Shown: positions 17,298-29,835, counted from the first letter of the stretch. The stretch: 64,000 nt of DNA from Caulobacter endophyticus (GCF_003116815.1 NZ_QDKQ01000064.1:62001-126000), one strand, 5' to 3'. Numbers and translations: made by a program. Notes: generated by a model from the letters alone, not told the origin.

Positions 17298-18227
17298 TCA
17301 GCGCTTGGCCGGCAATACGGCCATCAGGGCGCGGGTGAAGCCGACCGGGGCCACGGTCAGGTGATCCTCGTCTTCCAGTACGGTCGAGCGCACCTTCAGG
17401 CCCCGATAGCCGTGCGATCTGAGCGCCTGCTCCATGGCCTTCATGTCGGCGACCATGTCGGGGCCGGTGGTATTGCGCGCGCTGGGGCCCGGCGCCTCGT
17501 AGCCGCCGACATACATGAAGACGTCGGCCGGCAGGTCCTTGTGGGCGCGGGCGTAGTCGGCCTCCATGGTCATGATGTGGCGCTTGTCGAACCAGAAGGA
17601 CGGACTGCCCAGCACATAGGCGTGGAACATCGCCGGGTCGGTGAACAGAACCTGCGCGCCCAGCAGGCCGCCATAGGAATGGCCCAGCAGCACCCGCTTG
17701 GCGGGATCGGCGCGGAAGCGGCCCTCGACGAAGGGGATCACCTGGCTTTTCAGATAGGCCTGATAGGCCGCCCCCTGGCCGTGGACGGCGGCGCCGGCGT
17801 TGCGGGGGCCGTTGGGCGTGGGCGTGTAGTCGCGATTGCGGCTGACGACGCCGTTGTCGCCGCGCGAATAGGACAGGCCCACGAGGATGAACTCCTCGAT
17901 CACCGGCCCGTCCAGGTTCACCCGCCGCGCGACCTGGCGGATGATCGGGAACGCGTAGTCTGCGTCGGTGACGAAGACCACCGGATAGCGCCGCCTTGGG
18001 CTGGCTTCATAGCTGGCCGGCAGGCTGACGAAGACCTCGTAGTCGCGGCCCGAAACGGGGTCGGGCACGGTCCAGACCTGGGTGCCCTTCAGCACATAGG
18101 GGCCGCCTTCGACCTGGGCGGCGGAGACCGCGGCCGCAGGCGGCGCCGACTGGGCGTCGGCCTTTTCTGTGCAGGCCGACATCAGGCCCGCCGCCAGCAG
18201 CGTCATCGCCAGTCCAAATGCCCGCAT
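17298..18227 (-). CDS. Alpha/beta hydrolase lipoprotein (esterase D/IroE family)
   Basis: Starting at the ATG at 18227, the 309-residue protein has a lipoprotein signal peptide with lipobox LMSAC. The body is the esterase D-type fold: YEVFVSLPASYEA, YPVVFVTDADY, and the nucleophile elbow LLGHSYGGLLG. The mature protein probably sits on a membrane facing the periplasm and cleaves an ester, perhaps of a siderophore or acylated sugar. The upstream in-frame start at 18251 would put residues ahead of the signal peptide and is less likely. Confidence 0.87.
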   Translation of the reverse strand: MRAFGLAMTLLAAGLMSACTEKADAQSAPPAAAVSAAQVEGGPYVLKGTQVWTVPDPVSGRDYEVFVSLPASYEASPRRRYPVVFVTDADYAFPIIRQVARRVNLDGPVIEEFILVGLSYSRGDNGVVSRNRDYTPTPNGPRNAGAAVHGQGAAYQAYLKSQVIPFVEGRFRADPAKRVLLGHSYGGLLGAQVLFTDPAMFHAYVLGSPSFWFDKRHIMTMEADYARAHKDLPADVFMYVGGYEAPGPSARNTTGPDMVADMKAMEQALRSHGYRGLKVRSTVLEDEDHLTVAPVGFTRALMAVLPAKR

Positions 18228-18431
18228 GCCCGATTCCCCTGAAAGCTGCACCGGGGCACCCTAGGGGCGAATGTGGCGAAACTCGGCCTTGGCGCATCTC
18301 AGGCCCCGACCGCGCGCTTGCAGACTGGCAGGGCGCAGCCCTCCAGCAAGATGGCGTTGGCCCAGGCGCTGCAGCCGGCCATCAGGGCGAAGTAGTCGCG
18401 CATGGGCCGGCCAATTGCGCCCGATGGAAAC

Positions 18432-18448
18432 CCTCTCTTTGAGAGAGG
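18432..18448 (-). terminator. Hairpin after the CoA-transferase genes
   Basis: A near-perfect palindrome CCTCTCTTTGAGAGAGG lies four bases past the stop of the CoA-transferase beta subunit. Read on the minus strand it forms a 7-base stem with a 3-base loop followed by GTTTCC. The U-tract is weak, so termination is probable but not certain. Confidence 0.45.
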
Positions 18449-18451
18449 AAA

Positions 18452-19093
18452 CTAGAGAGCCACCTCAAACGCCGCCTCGGTCTTGGCCTTGACCTCGTCC
18501 ACGCTCACGTCCGGCGCCAGCTCGATCAGCTTCACCGGGCTCTTGCCGCGGTTGATCTCGAAGACGCCCAGCTCGGTGATCAGCAGATCCACGACGCCGG
18601 CGCCGGTCAGCGGCAGCGAGCATTGCTTGAGCAGCTTGGGCGCGCCCGACTTCTCGCAGTGGTCCATGACCACCACCACGCGCTTGACGCCCGCCACCAG
18701 GTCCATGGCGCCGCCCATGCCCTTGACCATCTTGCCCGGCACCATCCAGTTGGCGAGGTCGCCGGTCTCTGACACCTGCATGCCGCCCAGGATCGACAGG
18801 GCGATGTGGCCGCCACGGATCATGGCGAAGCTGTCGGCCGAGCTGAAGTACGAGCTCGAATCCAGCTCGGTGATCGTCTGCTTGCCGGCGTTGATCAGGT
18901 CGGCGTCCTCTTCGCCCTCGTAGGGGAAGGGGCCCATGCCCAGCATGCCGTTCTCGCTTTGCAGCGTCACGTGCATGCCCTCGGGGATGTAGTTGGCCAC
19001 CAGGGTCGGGATGCCGATGCCGAGGTTGACGTAGAAGCCGTCGCGCAGCTCCTTGGCGGCGCGGGCCGCCATCTCGTCGCGGGTCCAGGCCAT
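18452..19093 (-). CDS. scoB: 3-oxoacid CoA-transferase subunit B
   Basis: This 213-residue subunit has [13 protein letters not shown], the [12 protein letters not shown] motif carrying the glutamate that forms the CoA thioester, and [19 protein letters not shown]. With subunit A it moves CoA between succinyl-CoA and an acetoacetate-type acid. Its start codon shares one base with the stop of subunit A (TAATG), so the pair is translationally coupled and made in equal amounts. A substrate other than 3-oxoacids is possible. Confidence 0.93.
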   Translation of the reverse strand: MAWTRDEMAARAAKELRDGFYVNLGIGIPTLVANYIPEGMHVTLQSENGMLGMGPFPYEGEEDADLINAGKQTITELDSSSYFSSADSFAMIRGGHIALSILGGMQVSETGDLANWMVPGKMVKGMGGAMDLVAGVKRVVVVMDHCEKSGAPKLLKQCSLPLTGAGVVDLLITELGVFEINRGKSPVKLIELAPDVSVDEVKAKTEAAFEVAL

Positions 19094-19812
19094 TACGCTT
19101 GCTCCTTGGCTTCGCGGGGACGCGTGGTGACGCGTTCGATGCGCTTCTCGAACTTGGCGCCCTTGATCAGGCGGTCGACGAAGATGCCGGGGGTATGGAT
19201 GTTGTCCTTGTCGAGCGCGCCGATCTCGACCAGTTCCTCGACCTCGACGACGGTAGCCTTGCCGGCCGTGGCCATCATCGGATTGAAGTTGCGGGCGGTC
19301 TTTCGGTAGACGAGGTTGCCCTCGGCGTCGGCCTTCCAGGCCTTGACGATCGAGAGGTCGGCGGTCAGGCCGCGCTCCATCACGTACATCTCGCCGTCGA
19401 ATTCGCGCACTTCCTTGCCCTCGGCCACCAGGGTGCCGTAGCCGGTGCGCGTGAAGAAGGCCGGGATGCCCGCGCCGCCGGCGCGGATGCGTTCGGCCAG
19501 AGTGCCCTGCGGATTGAACTCCAGTTCGAGCTCCCCACTCAGGTATAGCTGTTCGAACAGCTTGTTCTCGCCCACATAGGACGAGACCATCTTCTTGATC
19601 TGACGGTTCTCCAGCAGGATGCCCAAGCCGAATCCGTCGACCCCGCAGTTGTTGGAGATGACCGTGAGGTCCTTGACCCCCGTCTCGCGGATCGCCGCGA
19701 TCAGGTTTTCGGGAATGCCGCAGAGGCCAAAGCCTCCGGCCATGATGGTCATGCCGTCGAACAGCAGACCGGCCAACGCTTCGGCGGCGTCGGATTTCAC
19801 CTTGTCGACCAT
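19093..19812 (-). CDS. scoA: 3-oxoacid CoA-transferase subunit A
   Basis: This 239-residue subunit has [19 protein letters not shown] near the N-terminus, [26 protein letters not shown], and a late [17 protein letters not shown], all typical of the SCOT alpha chain. It is upstream of and coupled to subunit B. The gene is divergent from the kefF-like gene, with about 108 bases between for both promoters. The pathway is ketone-body or short-chain acid use, or polyhydroxybutyrate turnover. Confidence 0.93.
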   Translation of the reverse strand: MVDKVKSDAAEALAGLLFDGMTIMAGGFGLCGIPENLIAAIRETGVKDLTVISNNCGVDGFGLGILLENRQIKKMVSSYVGENKLFEQLYLSGELELEFNPQGTLAERIRAGGAGIPAFFTRTGYGTLVAEGKEVREFDGEMYVMERGLTADLSIVKAWKADAEGNLVYRKTARNFNPMMATAGKATVVEVEELVEIGALDKDNIHTPGIFVDRLIKGAKFEKRIERVTTRPREAKEQA

Positions 19813-19920
19813 GCTTCCTCCCGGAGCGACGTTCGCCGACTGCTCTCGCCCGCCGGCCGGAGAAATTCAAGCCTTGATGAATAAATTTTCCCGTCACGTG
19901 GATGCTGTAGGCGGCCGGGC

Positions 19921-20514
19921 GTGACGAACCAGCCTAGCACCCCGATCGTGACGCCCGCCACCGCCGGCGCCCTGCTGACCCTGGCCCATCCGGCGCTTGA
20001 GCGATCGCGCGCCAATCGCGTGCTGGCCAAGGCGGCCAAGGCACTTTCCGGCGTCACCTTCCACGACCTTTACGAGACCTATCCGGACTTTTCGATCGAT
20101 ATCGAGGCCGAGCAGCAGAAGCTGGTTCAGCACGACATCATAGCCCTGCAGTTCCCGCTGTTCTGGTACTCGCCGCCGGCCCTGATGAAGGAATGGCTGG
20201 ATCTGGTCTGGCTGCACGGCTTCGCCTACGGCCTGGGCGGCGACGCCCTGGCCGGCAAGCGCCTGTTCGTGGCCTGCACCACCGGCGGCCCGGCCCAGGC
20301 CTATCATGCCAAGGGCTACAACCGCTTCACCCTGGACGAATTCCTGCGCCCGCTGGAGCAGACGGCCTATCTGTGCGGCATGGTCTGGGAAACGCCGTTC
20401 GTGGTGCATGGGGCGGCGATGAAGGACGACGAGCAGCTGAAAGCCGAAGCCCTGCGCTACCAGGCGCGGATGTCGGCCCTGCTGGCCGCCGACCACGCGG
20501 CCGAGGGAGCGTAG
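19921..20514 (+). CDS. kefF: KefF-like NAD(P)H flavodoxin oxidoreductase
   Basis: This 197-residue protein has the flavodoxin-like quinone reductase pattern: [55 protein letters not shown] and [15 protein letters not shown]. It begins with a GTG at 19921. Family knowledge: KefF/KefG are ancillary subunits needed for activity of KefC/KefB potassium efflux. The kef-type antiporter gene starts three bases after its stop, a direct match to that role. The symbol is assigned by family and context. Confidence 0.85.
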   Translation: MTNQPSTPIVTPATAGALLTLAHPALERSRANRVLAKAAKALSGVTFHDLYETYPDFSIDIEAEQQKLVQHDIIALQFPLFWYSPPALMKEWLDLVWLHGFAYGLGGDALAGKRLFVACTTGGPAQAYHAKGYNRFTLDEFLRPLEQTAYLCGMVWETPFVVHGAAMKDDEQLKAEALRYQARMSALLAADHAAEGA

Positions 20515-20517
20515 AGC

Positions 20518-22479
20518 ATGGAACCGTTCCTCAAGCAGACCCTGGTCTATCTGGGCGCGGCCGTCATCTCGGTGCCGATCGCCAAGCGCCTGGGGCTGGG
20601 CTCGGTGCTGGGCTACCTGATCGCCGGCGTGCTCATCGGCCCGGCCATGCTGTCGCTGGTGGGCGAGCAGCACGACGTCATGCGCTTCGCCGAGTTCGGC
20701 GTCGTCATCCTGCTGTTCCTGATCGGCCTGGAGGTGCGCCCCTCCACCCTGTGGGAGATGCGCAAGACGATCTTCGGCCTAGGGGGCGCCCAGGTGGTGG
20801 GCACGGCCCTGGCCGTGGCCGCCGTCGGCTACCTCCTCAGCCTGCCCTGGCAGACGGCCCTGGCCGTGGGCCTGGTTCTGGCCATGTCCTCGACCGCCAT
20901 CGTGCTGCAGACCCTGGACGAGAAGGGCCTGCGCCAGGGGCCGGTCGGCCGCGCCGCCTTCGGCGTGCTGCTGCTGCAGGACCTGGCGGTGATCCCGATG
21001 TTCGCGCTGCTGCCGCTCCTGGCCACCGTGGCGCCCGACGCCCATGCCGAGGGCGCCGGCGGCCATGGGGCCAGCCTGATCTCGCACCTGCCGGCCTGGG
21101 CTCAAGGGCTGGCCGTGCTGGGCGCGGTGGGCGTCGTCGTCGGCAGCGGCCGGTTCATCGTGCGGCCGATCTTCCGCTTCATCGCCGAGGCCCGCCTGCG
21201 CGAGATCTTCACCGCCGCGGCCCTGCTGATCGTCGTGGGCGTGGCCGGCCTGATGCAGTCGGTGGGCCTATCTCCCGCTCTTGGGGCTTTCCTGGCCGGG
21301 GTGGTGCTGGCCGAGAGCGAGTTCCGCCGCGAACTGGAAACCGACATCGAGCCGTTCCGCGGCCTCTTGCTAGGCCTCTTCTTCATCACTGTCGGCGCCG
21401 GCATCGACCTGACCCTGATCGCCCGCCAGCCGCTGACCCTGATCGGCCTGGTGCTGGGCCTGATGGTCCTGAAGTTCGCGGTGATGTTCGGCATCGCCCG
21501 CATCGCCGGCGCGCAGGGCCGCAGCGCCGCCGCCGTGGCCACCGCCCTGGCCCAGGGCGGCGAGTTCGCCTTCGTGCTGCTGAGCTTCACGGTCGGCGCC
21601 GGCGTCATCGGCGCGGACCTGGCGGCCCTGCTGACCGCCACGGTCGCGGTCTCCATGGCCCTGACGCCGGTGGCCATGATCCTGTACGAGCGCATCGCCG
21701 AGCTGATGAACGCGGCCATAGCCGACGTCGAGCCGGAAGCCCCGCAGTTCGACGAGGGCGAGCCCGACATCATCATCGCCGGCTTCGGACGCTTTGGTCA
21801 GATCACCGGCCGCCTGCTTCAGGCCAACGGCTTCAAGTCGACGGTTCTGGACAGCGACATCGAGCAGATCGAGCTTTTGCGGCGCTTCGGCCGGCGGGTG
21901 CACTATGGCGACGCCACGCGCCTGGACCTGCTGCGCGCCGCCGGCGCCGAGCACGCCCGCATGCTGATCGTCGCGCTGGACGACCGCGAAAAGACCGCCG
22001 AACTGGTCGAGACCGCCCGCAAGGCCTTCCCCAACCTGATCATCCTGGCCCGCGCCTGGGACCGCCGCCACGCCTACGACCTCTTGGCCAACGGCGCCGA
22101 CGCGGTGGAGCGCGAGACCTTCGAGGCCGCCCTGGCCCTGGGCTCGACGGCCCTGCAGAAGCTGGGCTTCCGGGCCCACAAGGCCTTCCGCGCCACTTCG
22201 TTCTTCCGCCGCCACGACCGCAAGACCTTCGAGGACCTCAAGCCGATGTGGGGCCAGGAAGAGGCCTACATCCTGGCCTCGCGCGACGCGGCCCAGACCA
22301 TGGACCGGCTGCTCGCCGCCGACCTTGCGCGCATGCGTCCCGGCGAGGCCGGCGGCGCCTGGGACACGGCCGCCCGCGACGAGGAACTGCGCAAGCTGGC
22401 CCAGCGCAAGGGCGACGCGGGCGGCGAGACCGAAACCGCCGAAGCCGACGGCTGGACGCGAACGCCTCCGCAGGGCTAG
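20518..22479 (+). CDS. kefC: KefB/KefC-type cation:proton antiporter with RCK domain
   Basis: This 653-residue protein has a CPA2 membrane domain of about 12 helices (residues ~1-390) with LGYLIAGVLIGP and LSPALGAFLAGVVLAESEFR, followed by an RCK_N domain beginning IIIAGFGRFGQITGRLLQANG (NAD(H)/glutathione site region), and a charged C-terminal tail. Kef systems release potassium and acidify the cytoplasm during electrophile stress, gated by glutathione adducts. The kefF-like gene three bases upstream is the expected partner. B and C types cannot be told apart here. Confidence 0.92.
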   Translation: MEPFLKQTLVYLGAAVISVPIAKRLGLGSVLGYLIAGVLIGPAMLSLVGEQHDVMRFAEFGVVILLFLIGLEVRPSTLWEMRKTIFGLGGAQVVGTALAVAAVGYLLSLPWQTALAVGLVLAMSSTAIVLQTLDEKGLRQGPVGRAAFGVLLLQDLAVIPMFALLPLLATVAPDAHAEGAGGHGASLISHLPAWAQGLAVLGAVGVVVGSGRFIVRPIFRFIAEARLREIFTAAALLIVVGVAGLMQSVGLSPALGAFLAGVVLAESEFRRELETDIEPFRGLLLGLFFITVGAGIDLTLIARQPLTLIGLVLGLMVLKFAVMFGIARIAGAQGRSAAAVATALAQGGEFAFVLLSFTVGAGVIGADLAALLTATVAVSMALTPVAMILYERIAELMNAAIADVEPEAPQFDEGEPDIIIAGFGRFGQITGRLLQANGFKSTVLDSDIEQIELLRRFGRRVHYGDATRLDLLRAAGAEHARMLIVALDDREKTAELVETARKAFPNLIILARAWDRRHAYDLLANGADAVERETFEAALALGSTALQKLGFRAHKAFRATSFFRRHDRKTFEDLKPMWGQEEAYILASRDAAQTMDRLLAADLARMRPGEAGGAWDTAARDEELRKLAQRKGDAGGETETAEADGWTRTPPQG

Positions 22480-22529
22480 AGCAGGGAAAAGGGCCGGGTT
22501 CGGCGCGACAAGAACGGGAAAGAAGCGGC

Positions 22530-23276
22530 ATGTACCTGGAGTGCTATCCCACCGAGAGCCGGCCGCCGGAAATCGTGCCCGGGCGTCCGCAGCGGGCCTG
22601 GATGGACAACTTCGCCGACCGCCACCCCTATCGCTGCCTGCCGCTGACCATGGCCAACACCACCGGCTGGGAGATCCTGTGCCCGGTCGGCTTCGAGGCC
22701 ACCTGGAACGGCGGCGTCCACCAGAACGACATCACCTTCAAGGCCGACCACCCGCACCCGGGCTTCGACGACTTCGTCAAGTCGCACTTCTCGCGCGGGA
22801 CGATCACCTTCCACACCGGCTACCTGTTCCGCACGCCGCCGGACTGGCTGATCTGGACCATGGGCCCGCCCAACCACATCAAGGACGGCATCCAGCCGCT
22901 GGCGGGCCTCGTCGAGACCGACTGGCTGCCCTTCCCCTTCACGATGAACTGGGTCTTCACCCGCCCCGGCACGGTGCGCTTCAACAAGGGCGAGCCGTTC
23001 TGCTTCATCACCATGATCCAGGACAAGCCGCTGGAGACGGTGCAGCCGGTGATCCGGCACTTCAACTCCAACCCCGACATGCGCAAGCAGTACGATGTCT
23101 GGGCCGAGAAGCGCGGCGAGTTCAACGCCCGCATCGCCGCCCGCGACCCGGCCGCCACCAAGGAGGCCTGGCAGCGCTTCTACTTCAAGGGCGAACTGCC
23201 CGAGGAGATCGAGGCCCCCGCCCCCAAGGGCCACGTCAACAAGCGCCGCCTGAAGGCGCCGAAGATCGGGTTCTGA
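22530..23276 (+). CDS. DUF6065 family protein
   Basis: This 248-residue protein starts at the ATG at 22530. It reads MYLECYPTESRPPEIVPGRP, then YRCLPLTMANTTGWEILCP, FHTGYLFRTPPDWLIWTMGP and MNWVFTRPGTVRFNKGEP, a pattern I recognise as DUF6065. It has no signal peptide or membrane helix. Function is not known; related genes occur near natural-product and oxygenase genes in some genomes, which is weak evidence. It lies 50 bases after the antiporter on the same strand. Confidence 0.75.
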   Translation: MYLECYPTESRPPEIVPGRPQRAWMDNFADRHPYRCLPLTMANTTGWEILCPVGFEATWNGGVHQNDITFKADHPHPGFDDFVKSHFSRGTITFHTGYLFRTPPDWLIWTMGPPNHIKDGIQPLAGLVETDWLPFPFTMNWVFTRPGTVRFNKGEPFCFITMIQDKPLETVQPVIRHFNSNPDMRKQYDVWAEKRGEFNARIAARDPAATKEAWQRFYFKGELPEEIEAPAPKGHVNKRRLKAPKIGF

Positions 23277-23284
23277 CCCCTCCT

Positions 23285-23397
23285 CCCTTCCCCCTTTGAT
23301 GGGGGAAGGGTCGGGGATGGGGGTGACTGCCGAGCCGGCGACGGCGCGGCGTTTGACGCCGCACCCTCCCCTGCCCCTCCCCCATCAAGGGGGAGGG
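23285..23397. repeat. Inverted pair of G/C-rich palindromic elements
   Basis: Two related palindromes, CCCTTCCCCC-TTTGAT-GGGGGAAGGG and CCCTCCCCC-ATCAA-GGGGGAGGG, face each other in the intergenic region. Each can fold alone, and the pair can fold together because TTGATGGGGGA at the left matches TCCCCCATCAA at the right. They lie between two convergent genes (DUF6065 and the acyltransferase), where they may stop transcription from both sides. The pattern resembles REP/BIME-like elements. Confidence 0.7.
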
Positions 23398-23426
23398 AAG
23401 TATGGACGCTTGAGGCGCCGCCCCTC

Positions 23427-24581
23427 CTAACCCCGCCGCAGCAGCTTCCCCGCCAGCCAGCGGCGCACGGGTTCGTCGTAGAGCTTGAGGCTGACCCAGG
23501 CGATCGCCACCGCCGCCACGAACACCCCAGCCCCGACCAGCGCGCCCTGAGCGGCGGGGATCTTATGGTCCACCACCCAGGCGGTGTAGACGTAGATCAG
23601 CGGATAGTGGGTGATGTAGAGCGGATAGGACAGGTCGCCGAAGAAGCGGGCGACGCGCAGGCTGGGGCCCTCGACATCCTTCTCGCCGGCGCCGATGGCG
23701 ACGATCAGCGGGAACAGCAGGATCACGCAGGCGGCCTCGTACAGGCCGTTGACCCACAGGCGCTCAGGGCCGCCGAAGCGCGGCAAGGCCAGTGCAATCA
23801 CCAGCAGCAAGCTGCACAGAGCAAAGCCGTGGCGGATCTTGATCCGCCTGCCCAGGCGCATCAGCAGTACGCCCGCGAAGAACGGGAACATCACCCTGGT
23901 CAGGCCGATCTGGACCCCCTTGGCGTCCAGCGCCCAGCCGCCGATGACGTCTCCGCGCGGGCCCAGCACCAGAAGGCCGACTAGCGCCAGGGCCGAGATC
24001 GCGACCAAGACGGCCAGCCAGCGGATCGGCAGCTTTCGCAGGCCCACGGCGTAGAGGATGTTGGCGACATACTCGTAGAACAGCGACCATTGCGGGCCGT
24101 TCAGCGGATAGATCTCGCCCCAGCCGCGGATCTCCGCCGAGGGCAGGAGCGGGATCATCACGAAACTCAGCAGCAGCACGCCGGTCACCTGCCAGGCGGT
24201 GACGGTCTCGAGCTTCGGGAACATCGGCGAATGCTGGAAGGCCAGCAGGGCCGCGCCGATCAGGCCGCCGATGACGATCATCGGCTGCAGGCGCACGAGG
24301 CGGCGCTTGTAGAACTGCCGCTGGCTCATGCCGGCGCCCTGGGCGCCCCAGCGGTCGTCATAGGCGTAGGCGACCACGAAGCCCGACAGCAGGAAGAAGA
24401 AGTCCACCGCCAGATAGCCGTGGTTGATGATCTGCTTGTGCGGGCTGCCGCCGGAATAGGCCTCGAACAGGTGGAAGGCGACCACCATCAGGGCGGCCAC
24501 GCCGCGCAGGCCGTCGAGGACGACATAGTGGCTCTTGGCGGGCGCTGTGGCGTCCGTCGAGGTCGCGGCGGCAAAGGTCAT
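23427..24581 (-). CDS. Acyltransferase 3 family membrane protein
   Basis: Starting at the ATG at 24581, this 384-residue protein has the acyltransferase-3 start YVVLDGLRGVAALMVVAFHLFE with the conserved His, followed by about ten hydrophobic helices, and GYLAVDFFFLLSGFVVAYAYDD and PQWSLFYEYVANILY. These proteins O-acetylate or succinylate sugars on LPS, exopolysaccharide or peptidoglycan across the inner membrane. It stands alone, convergent with DUF6065. Confidence 0.9.
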   Translation of the reverse strand: MTFAAATSTDATAPAKSHYVVLDGLRGVAALMVVAFHLFEAYSGGSPHKQIINHGYLAVDFFFLLSGFVVAYAYDDRWGAQGAGMSQRQFYKRRLVRLQPMIVIGGLIGAALLAFQHSPMFPKLETVTAWQVTGVLLLSFVMIPLLPSAEIRGWGEIYPLNGPQWSLFYEYVANILYAVGLRKLPIRWLAVLVAISALALVGLLVLGPRGDVIGGWALDAKGVQIGLTRVMFPFFAGVLLMRLGRRIKIRHGFALCSLLLVIALALPRFGGPERLWVNGLYEAACVILLFPLIVAIGAGEKDVEGPSLRVARFFGDLSYPLYITHYPLIYVYTAWVVDHKIPAAQGALVGAGVFVAAVAIAWVSLKLYDEPVRRWLAGKLLRRG

Positions 24582-24692
24582 GGGCAAGCTTCGCTGATGA
24601 TGAGTCGCGCAAAAGCTTGGTTGGCTTCTTTCCCCCGACCACAACCCTCTTTACGACCGGAGCTCTCTAAGGCCGAGCCTGGCCCGTGCGTC

Positions 24693-24845
24693 TCAGAGGT
24701 TCAGCAGCAGGCGGCTGGCCGCCCACGCCGTCGCAAGCCAGAACAGACCGCTGATCGCGCCGCCGAACACCAGGGCGCGGCGGAACTCGCGGCTGTGCAG
24801 AAGACCGGGCGCGACGACGGGCCGCGAATGCTGCGTGTGGAACAC
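24693..24845 (-). CDS. Small single-helix membrane protein
   Basis: A 50-residue frame starts at the GTG at 24845, preceded by GGGAGGAA with an 8-base spacing, a strong ribosome binding site. The protein has a soluble N-terminal part (MFHTQHSRPVVAPGLLHSRE) and a hydrophobic helix near residues 25-45 (LVFGGAISGLFWLATAWAA). The frame is open back to 24932 but the upstream part looks non-coding. I do not recognise it. It lies upstream of the acyltransferase gene on the same strand. Confidence 0.5.
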   Translation of the reverse strand: MFHTQHSRPVVAPGLLHSREFRRALVFGGAISGLFWLATAWAASRLLLNL

Positions 24846-25008
24846 CTCGGATTTCCTCCCGTGGCCCGGCGCTGTGGGGGCTCGCGCCGTTAACCACGAG
24901 AAAGACGATGTCACGAAACTGACGAAACACAACCTGAGCCGTCGCCTTTTAGGCGGGTTTCAGCCGCTTTTTCGCCCAAATTAGTGCGTCCGCACGGAAC
25001 ATTATTGC

Positions 25009-26355
<1,347 letters not shown>

Positions 26356-26563
26356 GGTCGTCGTCTTCGTCGCTGTGCGGGTCGCTGTGTGAATCGGATC
26401 GACGCCATATAGAGCGTCTTCGAAGTCTCGTACGGACCGCGAAACGATCCGAAATGCAGATTTACGTCGCCGGCCCCTGCACGAGTGCTAAAGGCCGCGC
26501 TCGAAATATCCCCGGCTGGTAGCAATAAGTCCTCCAGGCGCGTTCTACAAAGGATCATGTCCC

Positions 26564-28384
<1,821 letters not shown>

Positions 28385-28386
28385 TT

Positions 28387-28405
28387 CCTCTCCCAGAGGG
28401 AGAGG
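28387..28405. terminator. Hairpin between convergent glmS and nucleotidase genes
   Basis: A perfect 8-base stem CCTCTCCC-AGA-GGGAGAGG lies three bases after the glmS stop and three bases before the end of the converging gene. It has no long U-tract on either side but its place is typical of a shared end signal. Confidence 0.55.
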
Positions 28406-28408
28406 GGC

Positions 28409-29761
28409 TCAGGACACCAGCCCCGCCAGGATCGACGGCTTCACCTTCAGGCCGGTATCGCTGAACACTAGGTCCTCGCGGCCGAAATATTCGTGCTGGC
28501 GGCCGGCGCACCAGTCGGTGGTGACGACGGTGAGGTGAGTCTTGTCCGGACGCGTGGGGCCGCTGGCGTAGGCGAAGTCGCCGGTCAGCCTGTCGAACGG
28601 GAAGCCACTGTCCTGGTCGGTGCGGGTGAGGATGTCGGCGAGAGTCGCCGCATCGACCTGCGCCTTCACGATCTTGCCGTCGAAACGCACCACCGCGTCA
28701 TAGGCGTAGCGGGAGAGGTCGCCGGCCGGCAGGCCCATGCCCAGGGTCGTGTGGCCCATGAAGCCGATATCGGCGCCGGCCGCGCGGGCCATCAGGCCGG
28801 CGACGTGGCGGCCCGTATCGCCCAGCGACAGCGCCCTGGGGACCTTGGCGACCACCGCCCGCTCCTCGGGCGTCAGGGTCGCGGCGAGAGTGTCGTTCAC
28901 CCGGCGGGCCAGGGCCGGATCTGCCGGCCCGCGCGGATCGACGACCACGCGGGAGATGCGGATCGGATCGGCCTTTCGGGCGCGATCGATGGTGGCGACC
29001 GTCAGCGGCTGGCCCCAGGCGCCGGTGTGGACGTAACGGCTGGTCCCTTGCGCGCGCTCGACGGTCAGGTGGTTGTGGCCGCCCAGGAACAGGGTGCGTT
29101 CGGGCAGGCCGGCCAGCAGCGGCCGGTCGGCGGGCAGGCCCGCATGGCTCATCACCACCAGCATGCCGTCTTCGGGCGGCGCGGCCGGCAGGTTGGCCTG
29201 GGCCCATGGGGTCGGAGCTGGGATCGACAGGTCCGGACGTATCGCCTTGGGATAGGTGTCGATCGAGTTGGTGGCCCAGCCGATCAGGTGGACAGGGAAG
29301 CCGAGGTCGAGCGTGGCGCGCGAGCTCGCCACTGGACGGCCGGTGCGCTTGTCGACGATGTTGCTGATCACGGTGATGCCCAGGGCCCGGGCGCGGTCGG
29401 CGGCGGCGGCGACGTCCTCCACGAGGTCGGCGTCGTGGTTGCCGATATTGATCACCGTGGGGGCCAGACTGGCGACCGCTTCCAGGAACGCCCAGTCGAG
29501 GAGGCCGTGGGTGCGCTTGGCCACCACGTTGCCGGCTTCGAAGAGGTCGCCGTTCAGCAGGATCAGGCTGGGGGCGGCGTCGCGCCGAACGATGCGGCGC
29601 ATGGCCTCCAGCAGGGCCGGGGTGATCCCGTAGGCCGAGTGCAGGTCCGACAGCATCAGCACCTTGGCCCGGCCCGTGGCCGCGCCCGCGTGCGGGCCGA
29701 AGGACAGGCTCATGGCCGCCGCCGCGCCGCCCAGCACCGTGCGCCGATTGAAACCGTTCAT
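28409..29761 (-). CDS. Exported metallophosphatase / 5'-nucleotidase family
   Basis: This 450-residue protein has a Tat-type signal (NRRTVLGGAAAAMS) and the calcineurin-like metal motifs LMLSDLHS, LNGDLFEAG, INIGNHDAD, MSHAG and LGGHNHLT. The C-terminal half, with MGLPAGDLSRYAYDAVVRFDG and FPFDRLTGDFAYASG, matches the 5_nucleotid_C domain. It probably hydrolyses nucleotides or similar phosphate esters in the periplasm. It ends tail to tail with glmS. Confidence 0.88.
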   Translation of the reverse strand: MNGFNRRTVLGGAAAAMSLSFGPHAGAATGRAKVLMLSDLHSAYGITPALLEAMRRIVRRDAAPSLILLNGDLFEAGNVVAKRTHGLLDWAFLEAVASLAPTVINIGNHDADLVEDVAAAADRARALGITVISNIVDKRTGRPVASSRATLDLGFPVHLIGWATNSIDTYPKAIRPDLSIPAPTPWAQANLPAAPPEDGMLVVMSHAGLPADRPLLAGLPERTLFLGGHNHLTVERAQGTSRYVHTGAWGQPLTVATIDRARKADPIRISRVVVDPRGPADPALARRVNDTLAATLTPEERAVVAKVPRALSLGDTGRHVAGLMARAAGADIGFMGHTTLGMGLPAGDLSRYAYDAVVRFDGKIVKAQVDAATLADILTRTDQDSGFPFDRLTGDFAYASGPTRPDKTHLTVVTTDWCAGRQHEYFGREDLVFSDTGLKVKPSILAGLVS

Positions 29762-29835
29762 GCCCGCCTGCCTCCAGGGAAAGTCGCGCCTTGCCTAGAC
29801 CGCTCCAGGCAAGGCGCCAACCGGGCTTTGGATGG

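Noticed and set aside
18299-18403. Minus-strand frame of 34 codons beginning MRDYFALMAGCSAWANAILL
   Set aside because: No ribosome binding site, no conserved pattern I recognise, and short length; could be the remnant of a gene but not supportable.
20193-23276. Plus-strand frame of 1027 codons across the kef gene and DUF6065
   Set aside because: Its first part is an out-of-frame reading of the kefF and kefC genes (Arg/Pro/Gly-rich); only the last 248 codons, from 22530, are a real gene.
26356-26563. Possible glmS ribozyme in the glmM-glmS gap
   Set aside because: The region has no recognisable ribozyme core and the glmS ribozyme is known mainly from Firmicutes.
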